Shown here: piece after piece, positions 59,647 through 64,000 of the stretch
Layout of the letters: each line of letters opens with the position of its first letter
Numbering within the stretch: position 1 is the stretch's first letter
Notes under the pieces: generated by a model
The model's input: only the letters and a program-made list of their open reading frames with translations
What the model was told of the DNA's origin: nothing
The model's database searches: none
Source of the DNA: Clostridia bacterium
GTDB lineage: Bacteria > Bacillota > Clostridia > Oscillospirales > CAG-382
Direction of reading: 5' to 3'
Assembly (NCBI GenBank): GCA_017560085.1
Contig: JAFYPA010000023.1
Coordinates: forward strand, 1 to 64,000
DNA length: 64,000 nucleotides
Program-made: the position numbers and the translations under genes

Positions 59647-61683
59647 CTACATATAAGCGTTGTGAATTGTAAGGTTGGGGTTTTCCTTGAAGAATGTAAG
59701 CTGAGAGATATACATTACTTCGTTGCCTGTGAAGTCAGAGAGCTTAAGACCGTCGTAGGGAGTAAGGTGCATCTGCTTGAGGTTGTATTCGTCCTTACCT
59801 TCAACGATAAGCTCCTTAACGCCTGTGAGGTCGAGAGTTGCGAATGCCCACTTACCGCCTACAAGAGGCTCTGTGCTTCTTGCGGTAAAGGTCTTGCTTA
59901 TCATACCTCTGGGCATATAGCTTATACGGAAGCGTGCTTTTTCCTGAACGGAGCCATCAACATAGTATGTGATAACGAGATAGTTGTAGGATCTGATATC
60001 AATACCTGCGGAACCATAGCTCCAGCCGTCAAGAAGAATACCTGTATTCTGGTCTTCATAGCTCTTGTTGATTGTAAGCTTTACAGCGTCCTTGCCGTCG
60101 AAGACATCGTTTTCTGTCTTTGCGTATTCCTTGTGGTCAACGATACCGTTACAGAAGGATGTGAACTGAAGAGACTTTGTATCTGCGGAAAGGTCTTCTG
60201 TTATATCATACTGAGCTGTATAAACTACAGATGTATCAATCGCTGTAATCTTTGCGCCTGCAGCGTAAACCTTTTCGTCAGCAGAGGACATCCAGCCCTT
60301 GAACTTGCCGCCCTTGAGTGTATAGGGGCATTCGGGAAGTGTGTATTCTGCAAGGTACTTTACGTTGAATGATTCGGGGCTTGTACCGTCCGCATCGGGG
60401 TTACCTCTCTTGAAGGAAATCTCGAATGTAGCGTTGGGGTCGGGGTTTCTGGAAAGGAACTTGATTTCGCTGATGTAGATAATTTCGCCTTCCTTGAGAG
60501 AAGGAATTGTTGTGCCGCTGAAGGGGCTAAGGTGGAACTGCTTGAATGTACCGTCGGCATTAACTACCTTCGGAACGGAGGTAACGTCAAATACCGCCTC
60601 AGTCCAGTCGCCCGCCTTGATAACTGCCTCTGCGGAAACAGAAGCCTTAAGAGCACCGCCGTTGCCGAGAAGGCTAATCTTCATCTTATCAGCGGACTGT
60701 TCTCCGTCGGGAACGATGTACTTATATCTTACGGATACGAACTTAACCTTTGCAAGGTCAGAGCCCGGATATGCGAGAGAATAGCAGTCAAGAGCTACTG
60801 TTGATTCTGTGGAGTCAACCTTGTTGGGAACAACCTTAAGAGCCTTTTCGCCCTGGGATTCGTCATCCTTTGTAACCTCTGCGCTGTTCTTGTGGTTAAC
60901 AATACCATTGTTCTTATCGCTGTAGTTGAAGGAGAATATTACATCGGGAACATTTGCGTCAATCACGGGAGCTGCAGATTCTGTTTCAACCTTTGTCTGT
61001 GTGGGAGCGGGTGTTGCAGGCTTCGCTGTAGCCGCGGGAACTGTAGCTGCGGGAGCTGTTCCGTTTTCGGGATTCTTGATTTCGGGCTTGTCTGCATAGA
61101 AAACAATGTCGGAAATGTAGAATACATCGTCAGCTGTAAGCATTGTAACGGAAGCATCGCCGTAGGGAGCGATGTGAATCTGCTTCATAACCTTGCCTTC
61201 CTCGTTCACAATCTTGTCGTGAATGGAGGAAACGTCAAAGAGCGCCCATGCCCAGTTGTTTGCAACTGTGGGAAGATTGTTTGTGTAGTTTGTGTACTTG
61301 GACACAGCACCACCTGATGCGGTGAGGGCAAATGTCATCTTGTTAGCATTTGCACCGCTTGTGGGGGACATGAACTTGTACTTGATTGCAACATAGTTGA
61401 TCTTGAGCATCTCTTCGGGAGTAAGCTTCAATGACCAGCAGTCAAGTGCTACGTTCTTAGCGTCTGTGCATTCGTTGTTGGGGACAATCTTGAGAGCCTT
61501 TTCGCCCTGGGATTCGTCGTCCTTGATGAGTGTTGCGCTTGTCTTTCTGTCAACTACGCCGTTGTTGATTTCGCTGTAGTTGTACTTTGCTACAACAGTA
61601 GCCTCTGCGGATACGCAGGCGGTGAAGGAGAATACCGATACCGTCAGGATTACCGCAAGAGCATAAGAAAATAATTTCTTCAT
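59647..61683 (-). CDS. N-terminal half of interrupted SLH/beta-helix paralog E
   Basis: 678 residues as translated. Signal peptide about 1-27 (TACVSAEA). Beta-sandwich copy 1 (about 30-205), Ala/Pro/Thr linker (ATVPAATAKPATPAPTQT), copy 2 (about 245-415), InlB-type repeat (about 420-495) and copy 3 (about 500-675). It ends at TIHNAYM followed by TAG, exactly where SLH repeat 1 begins. If it terminates here the product is secreted but lacks the wall anchor and catalytic-type domain, giving a soluble carbohydrate-binding-like protein. AGGAGG lies just before the ATG. Confidence 0.85.
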   Translation of the reverse strand: MKKLFSYALAVILTVSVFSFTACVSAEATVVAKYNYSEINNGVVDRKTSATLIKDDESQGEKALKIVPNNECTDAKNVALDCWSLKLTPEEMLKINYVAIKYKFMSPTSGANANKMTFALTASGGAVSKYTNYTNNLPTVANNWAWALFDVSSIHDKIVNEEGKVMKQIHIAPYGDASVTMLTADDVFYISDIVFYADKPEIKNPENGTAPAATVPAATAKPATPAPTQTKVETESAAPVIDANVPDVIFSFNYSDKNNGIVNHKNSAEVTKDDESQGEKALKVVPNKVDSTESTVALDCYSLAYPGSDLAKVKFVSVRYKYIVPDGEQSADKMKISLLGNGGALKASVSAEAVIKAGDWTEAVFDVTSVPKVVNADGTFKQFHLSPFSGTTIPSLKEGEIIYISEIKFLSRNPDPNATFEISFKRGNPDADGTSPESFNVKYLAEYTLPECPYTLKGGKFKGWMSSADEKVYAAGAKITAIDTSVVYTAQYDITEDLSADTKSLQFTSFCNGIVDHKEYAKTENDVFDGKDAVKLTINKSYEDQNTGILLDGWSYGSAGIDIRSYNYLVITYYVDGSVQEKARFRISYMPRGMISKTFTARSTEPLVGGKWAFATLDLTGVKELIVEGKDEYNLKQMHLTPYDGLKLSDFTGNEVMYISQLTFFKENPNLTIHNAYM

Positions 61684-61771
61684 TTTTGCCTCCTATGGCT
61701 TAAATTTTTTTCAAAGAGAGAACCGGACACATCAGCGAAACAAGCACGGCTTCCCTCCTTGTTGCCCTAAA

Positions 61772-61800
61772 ATTTTACCATAAAATATATATATTATCAA
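61772..61800 (-). promoter_or_regulatory. Promoter of paralog E
   Basis: On the minus strand TTGATA (61795-61800) and TAAAAT (61772-61777) are 17 bp apart; the leader is about 80 nt. Confidence 0.65.
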
Positions 61801-61965
61801 GTAAATTTTATGTACACGGACAATTTCGGCAGTAAAAACAATTTCCGATAATATTTTTTGTTACTTTTACCCAACCTTTTGCAATTAGTACCTACACGAC
61901 CTCGGAATTAACCGATTTTTTCGACACATTGCATAAAAATGTAACAAATTTTTGCCAAACTCGCA

Positions 61966-61994
61966 TTGACAAATACCTTTTTTTGGGGTATACT
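61966..61994 (+). promoter_or_regulatory. Promoter of the M23 peptidase gene
   Basis: TTGACA (61966-61971) and TATACT (61989-61994) are 17 bp apart. Confidence 0.8.
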
Positions 61995-62088
61995 TTAAGA
62001 GAGTATCATTGGTGTACTGCAATCTAAAAAGGGCAAACGCCAAAAATACACGGTACAGCCGAAAAATTTACGGAAGGAGAGGATTGAA

Positions 62089-64000
62089 ATGCGACGACCC
62101 CTTGCTTTTATTTTAGCTGTAACAATAGTGCTTTCGCTTCTCCCCTCCCTTTTTGTCGGTGCGAAGGACACGGTATACGAAAGCAATGTAAAAATATACG
62201 TCAACGGCAAGTCCGTCACCACAGACAAGGCTCCCGTCATTGTAAACTCCAGAACTCTTGCTCCCATAAGGGCGGTCGCGGAGGAATGCGGCATCTCCGT
62301 TTCCTGGGACGGCGAGGAAAGAAGGGTACGCCTTTCAAGAGATTTCACCACGGTGACGGTCACCATCGGAAGCACCTCAATGCAGGTTTACAATTCCATT
62401 ATAGACAAGATGTCAACGCAGGAGCTGGATGCTGCTCCGATGATTATAGACTCCTCCACTTATATCACCCTTCGAGCCGTTCTTGAGGCTCTTGGCGAAA
62501 CGGTCGAGTGGGACGGCACGACGGAGAGCATTTATGTCTATTCACCGGGATATGCGGCGGAAAAGCCGGATTCGGACGGTGATAAGGACGAGCCGAAGGT
62601 TGAAGTCAAAGAAGAAATAAAGGAAGAGCCTAAAGAAGAGCCTAAAGCAGAATCTAAGGAAGAACCTAAAGAAGAACCCAAAGAAGAACCCATCCCGACG
62701 GACAAGTCCGAAGCCGAATCGGAAATCACCTACGAAATCGACTTCTCGGGCTTCCGTGAAATGGAAAACCACACCATCGAAAGGTCGGCTCCCCACGGGC
62801 TTTACGGCAGAATCAAGTCGGACGCTCCCATCACTATGGTGCGTTGCCGAATCGTCGGCACGGAAATGGATTATACTCTGCGCTTCAAGACGGACGACAA
62901 CATCCGAAGCTACAATGTTTTCACATATTTCGACAAGCTTATGTGCTTCTCGGATGCGGGTCTCGGCGAGCAGGTCTTTGAGGTTTACGCCTCGGTGAAC
63001 GAAAATGATGCTGTGCTTTTGTTTGAGTACGCATACACGGTAACGGAAAAGCCGAGCACGGATGTTGTAATCGAATCGGATTCCGAGGAAAAGACAGAGG
63101 AAAACACCGAAATCGAATCCGGACTTACAAAGGAAGAAGAAAAGCCCACGGAATCGGACAAAACGGACGACACCGAAAAGGAAGAGCCCGAAAAGCCCGT
63201 CAAGGACGAGGAGAAGCCCTCAAAGAAGGAGGAAAAGCCTCAGAGCGCGACAATAAGCTACTACGGCTTCCGCAAGATGACAAACGACAAAATCGCAGTG
63301 GGTGCTCCTCACGGACTTTACGGAACCGTGGTTTCCGACCGTCCCATAACAATGGTGCGATGCAGAATTGCGGGCACGGATATAGATTTCGCTGTAGAGC
63401 TGAATCCCGAGGATAATATCACATCCTACAATGTTTTTACATATTTTGACAAGCTTATCCGCTTCTCGGATGCGGGCTACGGCAAGCAGAAATTCGAAAT
63501 TTTCGCAGGCACCGAGGGCGAAATGCCAAAGCTCGTTTTCAGCTACAGCTACAAGGTCATAAGGGCAAGTCAGCAGACAACCGAAAAGCCGACAGAGGAC
63601 AGCACGGGCAACAATTCCGATACAACAAAGCCAAGCACCGATTCGGGAAAGACCGAAAGCAAGGATACCACCGACAAGGAGGACAAGGAGGACGAGGAAG
63701 AGGAGGAAGAGCTCTACATCCCCGAGGAATCCGAGGTAGTGCTTCCGCTTGAGGGTGCGATAAGAGTTACTTCTCCCTACGGCTTCAGAGCCTATAATAA
63801 GTGGGAATTCCATAAGGGCGTGGATATCATTTCAACCTCGCTGAACATCATCGCCGTTGCGGATGGCAAGGTCGTTGACTGTGCCACGGGCAGAAACAGC
63901 GGTGCGGGCAATTATGTTGCTCTTGAGCACGACGGCGGATGGGTTTCCCTTTACTATCATCTTGCCTCCTACGATGTTGAAATAGGCGACAAGGTAAAGA
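62089..64000 (+). CDS. Secreted stalk-domain protein with C-terminal M23 (LytM) peptidase, cut by the window edge
   Basis: At least 637 codons, open to the window end. ATG 62089 follows GGAGAGG. Signal peptide about 1-27, stalk/copper-amine-oxidase-N domain (about 33-150: KIYVNGKSV, SRTLAPIRAVAEECG, TYITLRAVLEALGE), acidic KEEPKEEP-type linker (about 165-205), repeat domain 1 (about 210-320), a second acidic linker, repeat domain 2 (about 385-495), a third acidic linker, then M23 from about 555 (RVTSPYGFRAYN, FHKGVDI, LYYHLASYDVEIGDKV). His and Asp of HKGVD and the later YHL fit the zinc site of peptidoglycan endopeptidases. The end of the domain is missing. Likely a wall-remodelling hydrolase. 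Confidence 0.88.
   Translation, partial: MRRPLAFILAVTIVLSLLPSLFVGAKDTVYESNVKIYVNGKSVTTDKAPVIVNSRTLAPIRAVAEECGISVSWDGEERRVRLSRDFTTVTVTIGSTSMQVYNSIIDKMSTQELDAAPMIIDSSTYITLRAVLEALGETVEWDGTTESIYVYSPGYAAEKPDSDGDKDEPKVEVKEEIKEEPKEEPKAESKEEPKEEPKEEPIPTDKSEAESEITYEIDFSGFREMENHTIERSAPHGLYGRIKSDAPITMVRCRIVGTEMDYTLRFKTDDNIRSYNVFTYFDKLMCFSDAGLGEQVFEVYASVNENDAVLLFEYAYTVTEKPSTDVVIESDSEEKTEENTEIESGLTKEEEKPTESDKTDDTEKEEPEKPVKDEEKPSKKEEKPQSATISYYGFRKMTNDKIAVGAPHGLYGTVVSDRPITMVRCRIAGTDIDFAVELNPEDNITSYNVFTYFDKLIRFSDAGYGKQKFEIFAGTEGEMPKLVFSYSYKVIRASQQTTEKPTEDSTGNNSDTTKPSTDSGKTESKDTTDKEDKEDEEEEEELYIPEESEVVLPLEGAIRVTSPYGFRAYNKWEFHKGVDIISTSLNIIAVADGKVVDCATGRNSGAGNYVALEHDGGWVSLYYHLASYDVEIGDKVK

Larger units (their letters stand above)
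57550..61683 (-). pseudogene. SLH/beta-helix paralog E as one unit, interrupted by an amber codon
   Basis: Reading through the TAG gives 1377 codons in a single frame with the full paralog architecture. The codon occupies the position of lysine in MKGYEGG of paralogs C and D (AAG to TAG is one substitution). No other frameshift or stop is present. Confidence 0.75.
61684..62088. other. Divergent promoter region between paralog E and the M23 gene
   Basis: 405 bp with no gene. It holds the two opposite promoters listed separately; the middle (61800-61960) is A+T-rich and shows no other recognisable element. Confidence 0.6.

Noticed and set aside
59647-59649. TAG reassigned to an amino acid in this organism
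   Set aside because: Paralog B (45275-48715) ends at TAG at the position where its siblings end with TAA, and no other in-frame TAG occurs in the window's genes.

Overview
The window looks like a chromosomal segment of an anaerobic, Gram-positive-type bacterium, probably an uncultured gut or rumen Clostridia (Oscillospirales-like). The reasons are the hisS-aspS pair, the Etf/Fe-S/FAD-oxidase set, SLH-anchored surface proteins, many secreted or carbohydrate-active enzymes, consensus sigma-70 promoters (six-base boxes 17 bp apart, often TTGACA/TATAAT) and strong GGAGG-type ribosome sites. Phylum is a confident inference; genus cannot be read from the sequence. I found no tRNA, rRNA, CRISPR array, integrase or transposase gene.

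Layout. 1-8.4 kb (minus strand): a small lipoprotein, an OPA-type MFS transporter, an EF-G-like GTPase, and a four-gene operon nadK - secreted GH5 glucanase - HAD phosphatase - membrane-anchored LRR protein. 9.1-12.6 kb: hisS and aspS. 12.7-22.3 kb: a PASTA lipoprotein, then a glycan island with a GH78 rhamnosidase, two tandem paralogous TIM-barrel hydrolase-like proteins, an AraC regulator and an EamA transporter. 22.5-38.4 kb: a long plus-strand catabolic cluster (L-fucose-isomerase-family protein, metallophosphoesterase, FAD-linked oxidase, GH31, 2x[4Fe-4S] protein, GH110-like beta-helix lipoprotein, class II aldolase, PfkB kinase, Nudix, IolB-type isomerase, FGGY kinase, fused EtfBA). 38.5-61.7 kb: a stalk-domain protein and five giant SLH/beta-helix surface proteins, one of them interrupted by an in-frame TAG. 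62.1 kb to the edge: a stalk-domain/M23 peptidase protein cut by the window end.

How the genes may work together (inference): surface SLH/beta-helix proteins and the GH5, GH31, GH78 and GH110-like enzymes bind and trim plant or mucin glycans. The 22-38 kb cluster isomerises, phosphorylates and cleaves the released sugar (isomerase, PfkB or FGGY kinase, class II aldolase). The FAD oxidase, Fe-S protein and fused EtfBA would pass electrons from an oxidised sugar or hydroxy-acid intermediate to an Etf-linked acceptor. This combination is the best candidate for an undescribed pathway.

The second striking property is in the intergenic DNA. At least ten gaps carry modular repeats built from a short tandem word, a constant linker and a perfect micro-palindrome (6-10 bp stem, mostly 2-3 nt loop) whose stem sequence changes from copy to copy while pairing stays perfect. 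The catabolic cluster is punctuated by several of them.
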